Source: Cupriavidus consociatus
GTDB lineage: Bacteria; Pseudomonadota; Gammaproteobacteria; Burkholderiales; Burkholderiaceae
Reading direction: 5' to 3'
Assembly (NCBI RefSeq): GCF_017814975.1
Contig: NZ_JAGIQA010000022.1
Coordinates: 1 to 64,000, forward strand
Length of the DNA stretch: 64,000 nucleotides
The notes beneath the pieces were generated by a model. The model worked only from the letters and a program-made list of their open reading frames with translations. It searched no databases and had not been told where the DNA came from. A program made the position numbers and the translations under genes. This document shows, piece by piece, positions 16,533-25,109 of this stretch (within the stretch, counting starts at the first letter, position 1; each line of letters opens with the position of its first letter).

Positions 16533-17510
16533 TTACTTGAGGTCTGCTCGCAGCAGGCCTAGTCGCACAAGCAGGAGCTTGTCCTCTTTCTGAGCGCGCG
16601 CAAGATCCTGGGTCCACTCTTTGGATCCCATATAAGCAGGAACCATCAGGACATCGTCCATCACACGCTGAACCTCAGGGTCAGCCAATGCGGCGCGGAA
16701 CGCATCATGCAGCTTTGCTGCAATCTTGGGGTCCATTCCCTTTGGGCCAGCGATTCCAATAGGTGATTGAACGACCAATGGATAGCCTAGCTCTTTCAAT
16801 GTAGGTACGTCAGGCCAACGGGGAGAGCGCTTTTCCGTGAATATCGCAAGCAGCCGCGCCTTTCCACTTTCAATCAAAGGCCTGAAGCCGGAACCATCGA
16901 CCTGTAGGTCCGTCTGGCCGCCGAGTAGTGCGATGGTGCTTTCCGGAGTGCTCTTGAACGGCACGTGCAGCAGGTTAATACCAGCGAGCCCCGTGATCTG
17001 CTCCATACCGAGGTGGGGGTTACTATAAAGGCCCGGCGACGCGTAAGTGACCTTGCCTGGGTTCTTCTTTGCGTATTCGACGACATCGCCCCATGACTTA
17101 TATGGGGACTGTGCGGTCGTCAGCACGCCAAAAGTAATCCCCATCAAGCGGACGATGTACGTAAAGTCCTTCTCCGGATCATACGCTGTCTTCTGAATGA
17201 GAGGCATGCGGAACTGGGCGGTCCCGATCTGCGCGATGGTGTATCCGTCCGGCTTTGCTGTCGCGGCCATCGACGCAGGGCCCAGCGTCCCCGCGACCCC
17301 TGGCCTATTGTCGATCAAGATTGGCTGCCCAAGCCTCTTACTAGCGCCCTGCGCAACTGCACGCATCGCTGCATCAATGGGGCCGCCAGCCTGCCACGGA
17401 ACGATGAACGTAATCGGTCTGCTCGGATACTCATCGGCATGACCCAGCGTCGGGGCAAGGAACAGGGCTGCAACCACGGTCAAAGCACGAAATTCACCAT
17501 AACGCTTCAT
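16533..17510 (-). CDS. Bug/TctC-family periplasmic receptor paired with an enolase
   Basis: 325-aa Bug protein with a signal peptide ending at GHADEYPSRP. The IVPWQAGGPIDAAMRAVAQGASKRLGQPILIDNRPG block is the ligand-binding signature. The start has a strong AGGAGACA ribosome site. It is divergent from the enolase at 17673 across a 162-bp intergenic region, so the two probably share regulation by the nearby GntR. It is plainly paralogous to the Bug protein at 26598-27566, including the identical LRADLK C-terminus. The ligand is probably an acid sugar or related hydroxyacid. Family certain, ligand unknown. Confidence 0.93.
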   Translation of the reverse strand: MKRYGEFRALTVVAALFLAPTLGHADEYPSRPITFIVPWQAGGPIDAAMRAVAQGASKRLGQPILIDNRPGVAGTLGPASMAATAKPDGYTIAQIGTAQFRMPLIQKTAYDPEKDFTYIVRLMGITFGVLTTAQSPYKSWGDVVEYAKKNPGKVTYASPGLYSNPHLGMEQITGLAGINLLHVPFKSTPESTIALLGGQTDLQVDGSGFRPLIESGKARLLAIFTEKRSPRWPDVPTLKELGYPLVVQSPIGIAGPKGMDPKIAAKLHDAFRAALADPEVQRVMDDVLMVPAYMGSKEWTQDLARAQKEDKLLLVRLGLLRADLK

Positions 17511-17672
17511 GGAGTGTCTCCTGGGATGGTCCGTGAAACATCGCGCTGTTACATTCGGTACGCAATGGACAATGCACTATACACTGCACACAATGCTCGG
17601 TACACTTCTTATAGCGCGCGCAATGTGTTCGGCACGACCCCGGCATCCTTGACGGGACAAAGGAGCAAGCCC

Positions 17673-18869
17673 ATGAAAGTCACTGAAATCGAGGTGTTGG
17701 ATACGGATTTGTCAGGCCGCGATGGCATGCAGTCGTGGCGCATCGTGTTGGCCAGAGTCCATACGGATGAGGGAATCACCGGGCTTGGCGAAGCCGCAAT
17801 GGCTTATGGCACCGGAGCTCCCGCTGTTGGCCCCATGATCCTTTCGCTCGGCGAGCGGTTTGTGCTGGGCGCTGATCCCTTCCATACGGACTCGATCTGG
17901 GAAACCATGCTGCGGCGCTCGTTGTGGGCCGAAGCTGGGGGCTCGGTTATTTTTGCAGCGATGAGTGCCATCGAAACCGCTCTGTGGGATATCAAAGGCC
18001 GCGCGCTGGGACAGCCCGTCCATCGGCTACTTGGCAGTGCGACACCCGCTCCGCTGCGCTGCTATGCCAGCCAGCTCGACCTAGGTTGGGGCGAGAACGG
18101 TAGAAGTCTGGGATCTGCAGAGCAGTACCTGGACGTCGCGACCCGAGTACGAGCCGCGGGATACGACTGTGTGAAGGTCAATCCGATCAAATCCGACGAG
18201 GAAGGCAAACGGGCGACAGGGCGTCACGGCCTGTTCACGCCGAAGCAACGCGACTTCATCCGCAAACGCATGGAAGCGGTTCGCGAAGGACTTGGATCCG
18301 GCGCTGACATCATTGTTGAACTCAATTCCATGACGTCCACGGCTGCCGCACTTCAGGTCGCCGAACTGGTCCAGGATCTAGGTGTCATCTTCATCGAGGA
18401 GCCGACGCATCCGACCAGTGATCACGCGCATCTGAAAATGTCGCGCCGGTCGCCAGTTCCACTCGCGACCGGCGAGCGCCTTTACACGCGCTGGGGCTTC
18501 CTGCCCTACCTTGAGGCCGGTGCTGTCGACATGATTCAGCCGGACGTTTGCATTACGGGTGGGATCGGCGAGGCCTATCGCATTGCTCATCTAGCGCATA
18601 CCTTTGATGTTGGCGTACAGGCGCACGTGTGCGGATCTCCACTTGCCACAGCCATTGCCCTGCAATTTGAGGCGTCGATTCCGAACTTTGTCATCCACGA
18701 ACACCACGCAATGGCGCTTCGTCCAGCGAACCGCGAATTGTTCGAGGAAGAATTGCAACCCACTGCAGGCAAGTTCGAAGTTCCTACGAAGCCGGGCTTC
18801 GGAATGACATTGCGCCGCGAAGCCGAAGCTGCCATGAGCAAGGTCAGCGTCAAGCTGAGCGACAAATAA
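17673..18869 (+). CDS. Mandelate racemase/muconate lactonizing enzyme family (acid-sugar dehydratase-like)
   Basis: 398-aa enolase-superfamily enzyme starting at ATG 17673 (AAAGGAGC ribosome site); the open frame extends upstream without coding character. Predicted active site: Lys168 (DCVKVNP), metal ligands Glu216 (VELNS), Glu242 (IEEPTH) and Glu268 (TGERLYTRWG), and His318 (QAHVCGSP). The first ligand is Glu where mandelate racemase has Asp. The barrel His and Lys suit acid-sugar dehydration or epimerisation. It is followed after 12 bp by a 2-hydroxyacid dehydrogenase and is divergent from a Bug receptor. Very similar to the protein at 48725-49918. Substrate unknown. Confidence 0.92.
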   Translation: MKVTEIEVLDTDLSGRDGMQSWRIVLARVHTDEGITGLGEAAMAYGTGAPAVGPMILSLGERFVLGADPFHTDSIWETMLRRSLWAEAGGSVIFAAMSAIETALWDIKGRALGQPVHRLLGSATPAPLRCYASQLDLGWGENGRSLGSAEQYLDVATRVRAAGYDCVKVNPIKSDEEGKRATGRHGLFTPKQRDFIRKRMEAVREGLGSGADIIVELNSMTSTAAALQVAELVQDLGVIFIEEPTHPTSDHAHLKMSRRSPVPLATGERLYTRWGFLPYLEAGAVDMIQPDVCITGGIGEAYRIAHLAHTFDVGVQAHVCGSPLATAIALQFEASIPNFVIHEHHAMALRPANRELFEEELQPTAGKFEVPTKPGFGMTLRREAEAAMSKVSVKLSDK

Positions 18870-18881
18870 GGAGAGTTGGAG

Positions 18882-19865
18882 ATGAAATTCGTGTTCTATG
18901 GCGCCTTCGGTCGAGACGTCGTTGGCCCGGCCATTGCTGCCGCCCCGGGCGTCGTGCTGCAGTACGCCGATACAGCGGAAACGCTGGCTGAGTACCTAGC
19001 CGATGCCGATGCATTTGTCACGGTCGGACCAGCCTATACCCCCGCGGTGGCCAACGCGGTGGCGTCCGCAAGCAAACTTCAGTGGATCCAAACCCTTTCA
19101 GCGGGATTCGAGACGCTAGAACGCCTGGGTGTGCCGGCACATATCACCGTAACCAATGCCGGTGACTCGTGGTCAATTGCCGTGGCCGAGCATGCCATGG
19201 CCTTGCTGCTGGCCCTGGCAAAGCAAATTCCCGATGCCGTGCGACAACAAGGCAGCCACGCGTGGGACCGACGTGTGATGCCGAGAATGTCGAACCTCCA
19301 GGGGCGGACGATGGTGATCGCCGGCTTCGGCTCCATCGGCCAAGCCGTTGCCCAACGAGCCAAAGCATTCGGTATGCGCATTGTTGCGGTGACGCGTAAC
19401 ATTAAGCCCTCCGACCTAGCCGATGCAGTATTTCCCCCTGAAGAACTGCACGAGGCCTTACAACAAGCCGATGCCTTGGTGATCGCCGTTCCGGGGCAAG
19501 CTGACACGGTGCGTATGTTCAATCAAGCGGTCTTCCTGGCCTGCAAGAAGGGCTGTGTGGTGATTAACGTTTCACGCGGCAATGTGGTGGAGCAGAAGGC
19601 ACTGGCGGATGCACTTAAGTCTGGGCACTTGGGAGGCGCAGGCTTGGACGTAACCGAGATCGAACCGCTTCCCGAAGCCGATGCCTTCTGGGACATGCCG
19701 AACCTTCTCATTACCCCGCACGTCGCTGGAGGTGGCGAACTGGTGAAGGAGAAGCTCGCCGCGCTCATTATTGACAACATCAACCGGAAGAAGCGCGGGG
19801 ACAACTTGCGCTTCGTGGTGATGCGCGGAAGAGGAATAGACGGAGGCCGGGACTCCAGCGCGTGA
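18882..19865 (+). CDS. D-isomer-specific 2-hydroxyacid dehydrogenase
   Basis: 327 aa from the ATG at 18882, which has a GGAGA ribosome site; a TTG six bases earlier is an alternative. The NAD motif GFGSIG is at 148-153 and the catalytic Arg232 (NVSRGN), Glu261 and His280 (TPHVAGG) are present. It belongs to a different branch from the two SlcC-like enzymes: the N-terminus and AEHAMALLLALAKQIP block resemble glyoxylate/hydroxypyruvate-type reductases. It follows the enolase gene closely and could reduce the keto-acid made by that dehydratase. Direction and substrate are inferred. Confidence 0.91.
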   Translation: MKFVFYGAFGRDVVGPAIAAAPGVVLQYADTAETLAEYLADADAFVTVGPAYTPAVANAVASASKLQWIQTLSAGFETLERLGVPAHITVTNAGDSWSIAVAEHAMALLLALAKQIPDAVRQQGSHAWDRRVMPRMSNLQGRTMVIAGFGSIGQAVAQRAKAFGMRIVAVTRNIKPSDLADAVFPPEELHEALQQADALVIAVPGQADTVRMFNQAVFLACKKGCVVINVSRGNVVEQKALADALKSGHLGGAGLDVTEIEPLPEADAFWDMPNLLITPHVAGGGELVKEKLAALIIDNINRKKRGDNLRFVVMRGRGIDGGRDSSA

Positions 19866-20041
19866 CCAAAGCTAAAGCTTGCCGCATTCTTTGAATACTG
19901 GCGCACGACAACAAGATGTGCTCGACCGATTGCGAAAGGAGTGAACAGCCATTGACACAATATCATTCGAGCCGGATCAATTGGACGGAGGCGCTGAAAA
20001 ACTAGGATGGCTCAGTATCTTCAGCGCAACCCGTGTACTCC

Positions 20042-20400
20042 AGATGAAGGCAATTGCCACGTCCTGAACTGGAGGGATGCCGCTGGTCATGGACCGTTGG
20101 AAGCTTAAAGCGGGGCACTCCAGATTGCCACCAGGTTCATCGCTGATAGGCTTTGTCCGCGTCGTGTATTCATGTTCTGCAGCATCCTACAGCACTGTCC
20201 GGGTTGGCGTTCGCTGCAAGAGCCAGGCTCTATACCCGGCAGCAGTGCTATTCGGGTTGACAGGGCTCAGCGCTGGAGGCTGTTATGGTCCAGGCCTGCA
20301 GTTGCTTGTGGCCAACTCTGCATCTCGGCAACGCGGAATGGCCACGGGCGCATTGTGCCGCCAGTTCTTTAGCAGTGCGGACGGCCGTAAGGCGCGTCTT
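20042..20400 (+). pseudogene. MFS transporter remnant
   Basis: The stretch at about 20225-20390 reads LYPAAVLFGLTGLSAGGCYGP followed by LQLLVANSASRQRGMATGAL, which is the loop and following helix of a 14-TM MFS exporter. No matching N- or C-terminal parts are nearby, so this is a scrap. The flanks (19866-20042 and 20400-20469) show nothing else. Confidence 0.6.
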
Positions 20401-20469
20401 GTCGCACAATCAGTAGGTCTGGGAGGCTGGGTGATCAATGCGAACGTGCTGCACCCAAAGCGAAGGAAT

Positions 20470-20724
20470 TCAGTGCTTGCTGTCGCAACACGATTTAGCC
20501 TCAGCAGACGCTTTGACCATGCCATGCTCTACCCGCACGGCGTGTAGCCAGCTCGTACTGACATCCTGAAGCACCTTCGGATCGGCATCGGTCGACTCGA
20601 TCATGATCAGTTGCCTGGCTTGATCGATGGTGAAGTCGGCGTTGTCGTCCACGAACTTCAGAGCTCTGGTAATCGTGCTGACGCAGTGGCCGCAGGTGAT
20701 GCCTTTCACTTCAAAGGTAATCAT
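20470..20724 (-). CDS. Heavy-metal-associated (CopZ-like) copper chaperone
   Basis: 84-aa cytoplasmic HMA-domain protein from ATG 20724. The metal site is GITCGHC (Cys11, Cys14) in the first loop, followed by the usual beta-alpha-beta-beta-alpha-beta pattern (DFTIDQARQLIMIES). A short Cys-rich tail (KSCCDSKH) adds two cysteines and a His, unlike canonical CopZ (about 68 aa). It is the last gene of the minus-strand copper group (small secreted protein, CusF-like, HMA), so it should bind Cu(I) and deliver it to an ATPase; the local copA is only a remnant. Confidence 0.87.
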   Translation of the reverse strand: MITFEVKGITCGHCVSTITRALKFVDDNADFTIDQARQLIMIESTDADPKVLQDVSTSWLHAVRVEHGMVKASAEAKSCCDSKH

Positions 20725-20855
20725 TAAATTTCTGCTATTGGTTTGGTGATGAGACGCTGAAACTGTCACCAGCCTTCCCATCGCTGGAATGTCAAGGGGT
20801 ACCTGGCGAGTTCAGGTATGCAGCACGCCTGCCTCTCTTATCCGACACTATGCGG

Positions 20856-21211
20856 TCAGTGGACAGGTTGGATCTCCGTGACAACGAACTTGCGGCCAGG
20901 TTTTTAGCGCGAAAGCGCACCTTGTCACCAGCCTCCGCATTTTCGAGCAACGCTTCGTTGCGGACCTGATAGATCATGGTCATACTCGGCATGTCGAGGC
21001 TCTTGATCGCGCCGTGCTTGATCGTGAGCTTGCCTGCGACCTTGTCAACCTTGCGGATCTCGCCATCAATGAGATCAGAATTGGTTGGCACGGTGGCGTC
21101 TTGCCCTACGGACACACCAGCGGGCTGGGCATTGACGACGCCAGACCAAGTCACGAAAGACAGACTCAGCCCGGCGCTGAGCGTCATGGCATAGATAACT
21201 TTGAGTTTCAT
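20856..21211 (-). pseudogene. CusF-like periplasmic copper-binding protein, frameshifted near the C-terminus
   Basis: Start ATG 21211 has an AAGGAG ribosome site; a signal peptide ends near VNAQPAG. The CusF domain is recognisable: GEIRKVDKVAGKLTIKHGAIKSLDMPSMTMIYQV, with the His and Met copper ligands. After DKVRFRAK an A-run (five T on the plus strand at about 20900-20904) shifts the frame; one added A would give the expected ending FVVTEIQPVH with a stop at 20856. As written, an unrelated tail runs to 20792. All ligands lie before the shift, so the shifted protein might still bind copper. Confidence 0.78.
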
Positions 21212-21289
21212 TTGGAACTCCTTATGCAAAGGGCAGGGGTTTAGCACGCGAAAGGCAAGCCGCAGCCTCGACAACAGCCGTGCTAAGGA

Positions 21290-21493
21290 TCAGGCGCCAT
21301 CCGTAAAGCTGTCGAACGATTTGGCAGTGTTGCTGCCATCGCCGAACGGATCACGCGCACCCGTTGCATGAGCGCCATCCGTGAAGGAATCGCGCGGCGA
21401 GATCACGCCGGCATTGGCCATGCCGGACACACCGCTGAGGGTTGCTGCAGCCAGGGCGACAAGCATCATCTTCTTGAACATGTTCATACGCAT
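21290..21493 (-). CDS. Small secreted protein with DxFxDGA repeats
   Basis: 67-aa protein from ATG 21493, which has an AAGGAG ribosome site. A signal peptide of about 28 residues (ends GMANAG) leaves a mature chain of about 40 residues with three near-repeats: DSFTDGA at 35-41, DPFGDGS at 48-54 and DSFTDGA at 61-67, the last forming the C-terminus. I recognise no named family. It is the first gene after a CueR-type promoter at 21649-21670 and is followed by the CusF-like and HMA genes, so a periplasmic role in copper response is likely. Confidence 0.75.
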   Translation of the reverse strand: MRMNMFKKMMLVALAAATLSGVSGMANAGVISPRDSFTDGAHATGARDPFGDGSNTAKSFDSFTDGA

Positions 21494-21648
21494 CGTGCTT
21501 CTCCTTTTCAATAGCTGGCTCCAAGAGCCTGCCAACACAGTGTTGAATTTGAGGTAAACCGCTCGGTGCAGGTTTCATCGGCATGCAACCAAGAGTCAAC
21601 TACCATTTGTCGACCTCGGTTTGAGGTGTCAGTGAGACCACTTTCGGT

Positions 21649-21670
21649 CTTCCCACCGTGGGAGGGTCAA
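21649..21670 (-). promoter_or_regulatory. CueR/MerR-type promoter for the minus-strand copper genes
   Basis: On the minus strand TTGACC (21670-21665) is followed by the dyad CTCCCAC-G-GTGGGAA (21664-21650). A -35 hexamer abutting a dyad in an overlong spacer is the MerR-family layout, and CC/GG-rich arms are typical of copper-responsive CueR. Confidence 0.6.
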
Positions 21671-21714
21671 GCTTCTTTTTGGGTCCGCCCGATAAAATTC
21701 CTACCGGAATTCCC

Positions 21715-21740
21715 TTGACCTTCCAACGATGGTAAGGAAC
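21715..21740 (+). promoter_or_regulatory. CueR-type promoter facing the copA remnant
   Basis: TTGACC (21715-21720) overlaps the dyad CCTTCC-N7-GGTAAGG (21719-21737). It points right, toward the decayed Cu-ATPase at 21783, and is divergent from the site at 21649-21670. Confidence 0.6.
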
Positions 21741-21782
21741 ACGCTGTTTCCGTATCGGACAACCAACGGGACAGAGCCCCTC

Positions 21783-22575
21783 ATGAACACCCTCCTCGCA
21801 CCACCGCACCGCTGGAGTTCAAGCTCCCATTGAAGGCATGAGGTGCGCGAGCTGTGTCTCACTCACGCGTAGAGAAGGCTGCCCGGCGTCGAAAGCACCG
21901 CAGTGTACCTTGCGACCGAGGAAGCGACCGTCAAGGTGTCTGCCGGCGTCGAGTGCTTGCCGAGGCTGTCCGCAAGGCGGCTATGACATTCGCTCGTAGC
22001 AGATCGAGGTTGCGATCGAAGGGATGACTTGTGCCTCTTGCGTAGGCCGCGTAGAAAAGGCACTCTTGTCGGCCCCAGGCGTATCGGCCGCAGCAGTGAA
22101 CCTCGCGACGGAAAAGGCCACCGTCACGGCGCTTACCGTGTGTCGTTCGCAACGGTGGCGGCGGCCATCGACCAGGCGGGAGATGTCGCCAAGCCGGTCG
22201 AGACCAGATCCGCATCGCCGGGCCCGAACGGGCTTCCGCCAATGGTGGCCAGTGTTTGTCAGCACCTTGCTGACGCTACTACTCCTACTACCGATGCTGT
22301 TGCAGGTGTTCGGCATTCACTGGATGCCGCCGGGTATTGCTTTTGCCGGATCATGCGCCTGGATACCCTCCTTGAGGCTATTCACGAGAGATGACACCGA
22401 GACCTTGGGCGGATAGTCCCTTTGGCGGCTTTGCGCATGCTGAGTCCTATCATTGCCGGCGCTTCGCTGGCCTTTAGCAGCGTGAGCGTGGTCATCAATG
22501 CCTTGCTGTTGCGCCGCTGGCATGGCGCGGCTACCGCCGGAAACGGCCCCGACCGATCGTCTCAAAGAGCTTGAT
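21783..22575 (+). pseudogene. copA: Remnant of a Cu(I)-exporting P-type ATPase (CopA)
   Basis: Disjointed pieces of CopA in order: a first HMA domain at about 21820-21970 (APIEGMRCASCV, then RVEKA and LATEEATVKVSAG in different frames), a second HMA domain at about 22008-22130 (AIEGMTCASCVGRVEKAL, then AAVNLATEKATVT), a membrane segment at about 22230-22330 (LLPMLLQVFGIHWMPPG), and the very C-terminus at about 22435-22550 (LSPIIAGASLAFSSVSVV). The phosphorylation and nucleotide domains (DKTGT and GDGIND motifs) are missing. An intact gene would be about 2.4 kb, so most of the middle is deleted and the rest is frameshifted. Confidence 0.85.
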
Positions 22576-23311
22576 ATGAACACAAACTGCGTCCGCCTGA
22601 GGCACCTTTGAAGATGACCCGGCACTATGAAAGCTTCGGACTATTGCCTCAGCGGGCAGCACAAGCAGATGCTCACTCCAACAACTAGATACGCAGGCGA
22701 ATCCGGAAAGTTCGTTGCAACAAACTATTTATTTCAGCAATGTAAATTTAATATTTCTTGCTAGCTAAGGAATGTCAGCCCAAAATATAAAGGCAACCTT
22801 GAAATTTTGTCCGTAATAAGAACAGTGGACCGACTCGCACGGTTCTTGGAACGGCGACATCTCAGCGCTCGATTGCGGGACCGCGTGGAGGTTGACTTCA
22901 GGTATTAACTTTGGCGTCGCTAACTATGTTGTGGGGTGATGCTGCTGCATTCATGATGGCGCCCAGGGACCGCCTCAACGGACTAGAGTTCTTAATGCTA
23001 GCCAGAGTGATTCATGAAGCCGCAAGGAATTTGCGTACCGCCCAAAGAGAAGCCCACTGGCAAACTCTGTAAGTGGTGGTTGGAATTTCTTGTTGCAAAC
23101 GGAATGCATGCGTTTACGACGCAGTACTAAGCGGTGCCGCGGACTGGACTCAGGTACGGATCATTTTCCGTTGGCTACCCAATTATGGTGCGCCACAGCA
23201 ACGACAAGACGCAGGCTACAACTCCAAAACGCATACCTGGACCACGCTATGCGTGACACCTCGCTGGTCGATCGAAAGCGACCGAAATCCTTGAAAACAT
23301 CAGGAGCACCC
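22576..23311. other. Non-coding interval between copA remnant and mctP pair
   Basis: No convincing gene. The part at 22700-22810 is clearly AT-richer than its surroundings, which suggests old inserted or decayed DNA or a promoter region. Confidence 0.4.
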
Positions 23312-23491
23312 ATGAAGCATCTGCTCGCGCTGCCATTCATCGGCCTGTTGAGCGTCCCGCTCTACAACCAAGAAACGCCGTCACTGTTCGGCTTTCCCTT
23401 CTTCTACTGGTACCAATTTCTATGGGTGCCGATCACATCGGCGCTGATCTGGTTCGTCTTCAAGAAGGGCCAGGCCAAGGGAGAAGAATAA
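23312..23491 (+). CDS. DUF3311-type small membrane subunit of a monocarboxylate symporter
   Basis: 59-aa protein with two hydrophobic segments (LLALPFIGLLSVPLYN and FFYWYQFLWVPITSALIWFVF) and a charged C-terminus. This is the small DUF3311 partner that regularly precedes MctP-like sodium:solute symporters. A CAGGAG ribosome site precedes the ATG, and the stop overlaps the next start (TAATG), so the two are coupled. It probably helps assemble or stabilise the large subunit in the inner membrane; its exact function is not established. Confidence 0.88.
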   Translation: MKHLLALPFIGLLSVPLYNQETPSLFGFPFFYWYQFLWVPITSALIWFVFKKGQAKGEE

Positions 23492-24996
23492 TGGATGGGG
23501 GAATCAACTGGACGGCACTTGGCGTCTTTATCTTCTTCTTCGCGCTGGTCACTGTGCTGGGCTTCATCGCCTCGCGCTGGCAGCGCGGAGAGTCCGACAA
23601 CGGTGCACATATTGACGAATGGGGCCTGGGCGGCCGCAACTTCGGAACGTGGATCACCTGGTTCCTTGTCGGCGGCGATTTCTACACTGCCTACACCGTG
23701 ATTGCCGTTCCGGCACTCGTGTATGCGGTGGGTGCTTATGGTTTCTTTGCGCTGCCATACACAATCCTGGTGTACCCGATCGTGTTTTTGATCATGCCCA
23801 AACTTTGGAAGGTGGCGCATCGCGAAGGCCACGTGACGGCCGCCGACGTTGTCTACGGCCGCTACGGCTCGCGAACGTTGGAGTTTGCCGTGGCACTCAC
23901 CGGCGTGGTGGCAACGATGCCGTATATCGCACTGCAGCTCATCGGCATGGAGGTCGTCATCAAGGCGCTGGGTCTGACGGGCGAATTGCCACTGGCCGCG
24001 GCTTTTGCGATATTGGCGTTGTATACATACTCAGCGGGCCTTCGCGCACCCGCACTCATCGCTTTCGTTAAAGACATCATGATTTACATCGTGGTGTTGG
24101 TGGCTGTGGTGCTCGTGCCGGCCAAGCTGGGCGGATACGGCGCCGTGTTTGCACATGCGCATGATGCATTTGCGGCGAAGGGAGGTGCCACGGGCTTCAC
24201 GCTCAAGCCTGCCCAGTTTCTGCCGTTCGCCACGTTGGCCCTCGGCTCGGCGCTGGCGGCGTTCATGTATCCGCACACGCTTACGGGAATCTTCGCTGCA
24301 CGTAGTGCTGACACTATTCGCAAGAACGCGGTATTCCTGCCCGCCTATACGGTGCTCTTGGGCCTGATCGCGCTGCTGGGCTTTATGGCCTACGCGGCAG
24401 GCATCTCGGTCAAGAGTAATAACGACGTAGTGCCGGCGCTGTTTAACACATTGTTTCCGAGTTGGTTCACAGGATTTGCGTTTGCTGCCATCGCCATCGG
24501 TGCGCTGGTGCCTGCAGCGGTCATGTCGATCGGTGCAGCTAATCTATTCACGCGCAACTTCTGGAAGCCCTATGTGGCACCGGATATCACCGCAGCTGGT
24601 CAGGAGAAGGTCGCCAAAGTTATCTCGCTAGCAGTCAAGTTTGGTGCACTGATCTTCATCCTGTTCCTGCCGACCAAGTTCGCGTTGGATTTGCAACTGC
24701 TGGGCGGCCTCTGGATTCTGCAGACCTTCCCGTCTGTGGTGTTCGGACTATTCTCAAACCGCCTCCGCGCGCCGGCATTGTTGGCCGGCTGGTTGATCGG
24801 GCTCGCCGTAGGCAGTTGGTGGGCCATCTCCGATGGCCTAAAGCCGGTGCATACGCTGCACCTTGGTGCTGCCAACATCACGCTGTACACGGGTCTTCTG
24901 GCGCTCGTTCTGAACGTGGCCGTGGCGACGGTGGTGCAGCTCGTTCTGGGCAAGCGCGGTGACCCGACCCCTAGGCTGCGCAACACGGTTGGCTGA
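23491..24996 (+). CDS. mctP: MctP-like sodium:solute symporter for monocarboxylates
   Basis: 501-aa SSS-family permease. It starts at the ATG overlapping the DUF3311 stop; the open frame reaches further upstream only as a shadow. The first helices (LGVFIFFFALVTVLGF, then the EWGLGGRNFGTWITWFLVGGDFYTAYT block) and the repeated helix pattern match the MctP subfamily, which imports lactate, pyruvate, acetate or alanine. Intact in the middle of a decayed zone. Pyruvate or lactate uptake fits the keto/hydroxyacid theme of the window, but the substrate is not readable. Confidence 0.92.
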   Translation: MDGGINWTALGVFIFFFALVTVLGFIASRWQRGESDNGAHIDEWGLGGRNFGTWITWFLVGGDFYTAYTVIAVPALVYAVGAYGFFALPYTILVYPIVFLIMPKLWKVAHREGHVTAADVVYGRYGSRTLEFAVALTGVVATMPYIALQLIGMEVVIKALGLTGELPLAAAFAILALYTYSAGLRAPALIAFVKDIMIYIVVLVAVVLVPAKLGGYGAVFAHAHDAFAAKGGATGFTLKPAQFLPFATLALGSALAAFMYPHTLTGIFAARSADTIRKNAVFLPAYTVLLGLIALLGFMAYAAGISVKSNNDVVPALFNTLFPSWFTGFAFAAIAIGALVPAAVMSIGAANLFTRNFWKPYVAPDITAAGQEKVAKVISLAVKFGALIFILFLPTKFALDLQLLGGLWILQTFPSVVFGLFSNRLRAPALLAGWLIGLAVGSWWAISDGLKPVHTLHLGAANITLYTGLLALVLNVAVATVVQLVLGKRGDPTPRLRNTVG

Positions 24997-25048
24997 CCCC
25001 AACCACAAGAGGGCCGGAGCCGCGAAGTACCGCCTCAGTTTTTGACGT

Positions 25049-25076
25049 CCCTGCCTAAAGGCACCTAAAGGCAGGG
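25049..25076 (+). repeat. Hairpin with internal 10-bp tandem duplication after mctP
   Basis: CCCTGCCT (25049-25056) pairs with AGGCAGGG (25069-25076). Within it CCTAAAGGCA is present twice in tandem (25054-25063 and 25064-25073), as if a compact CCCTGCCTAAAGGCAGGG hairpin had been expanded by slippage. It lies 50 bp after the mctP stop. It lacks a following T-run, so it is at best a partial terminator. Confidence 0.5.
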
Positions 25077-25109
25077 ATTCCCACAGCTGGCGATGCACGT
25101 CCGCATCGG

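Noticed and set aside
17439..17672. Longer N-terminus for the enolase at 17673
   Set aside because: It runs into the divergent Bug gene, lacks family similarity, and ATG 17673 matches the paralogue start exactly.
21600..21809. 69-codon minus-strand frame in the copper region
   Set aside because: It spans both CueR-type promoters, has no ribosome site and no protein-like pattern.
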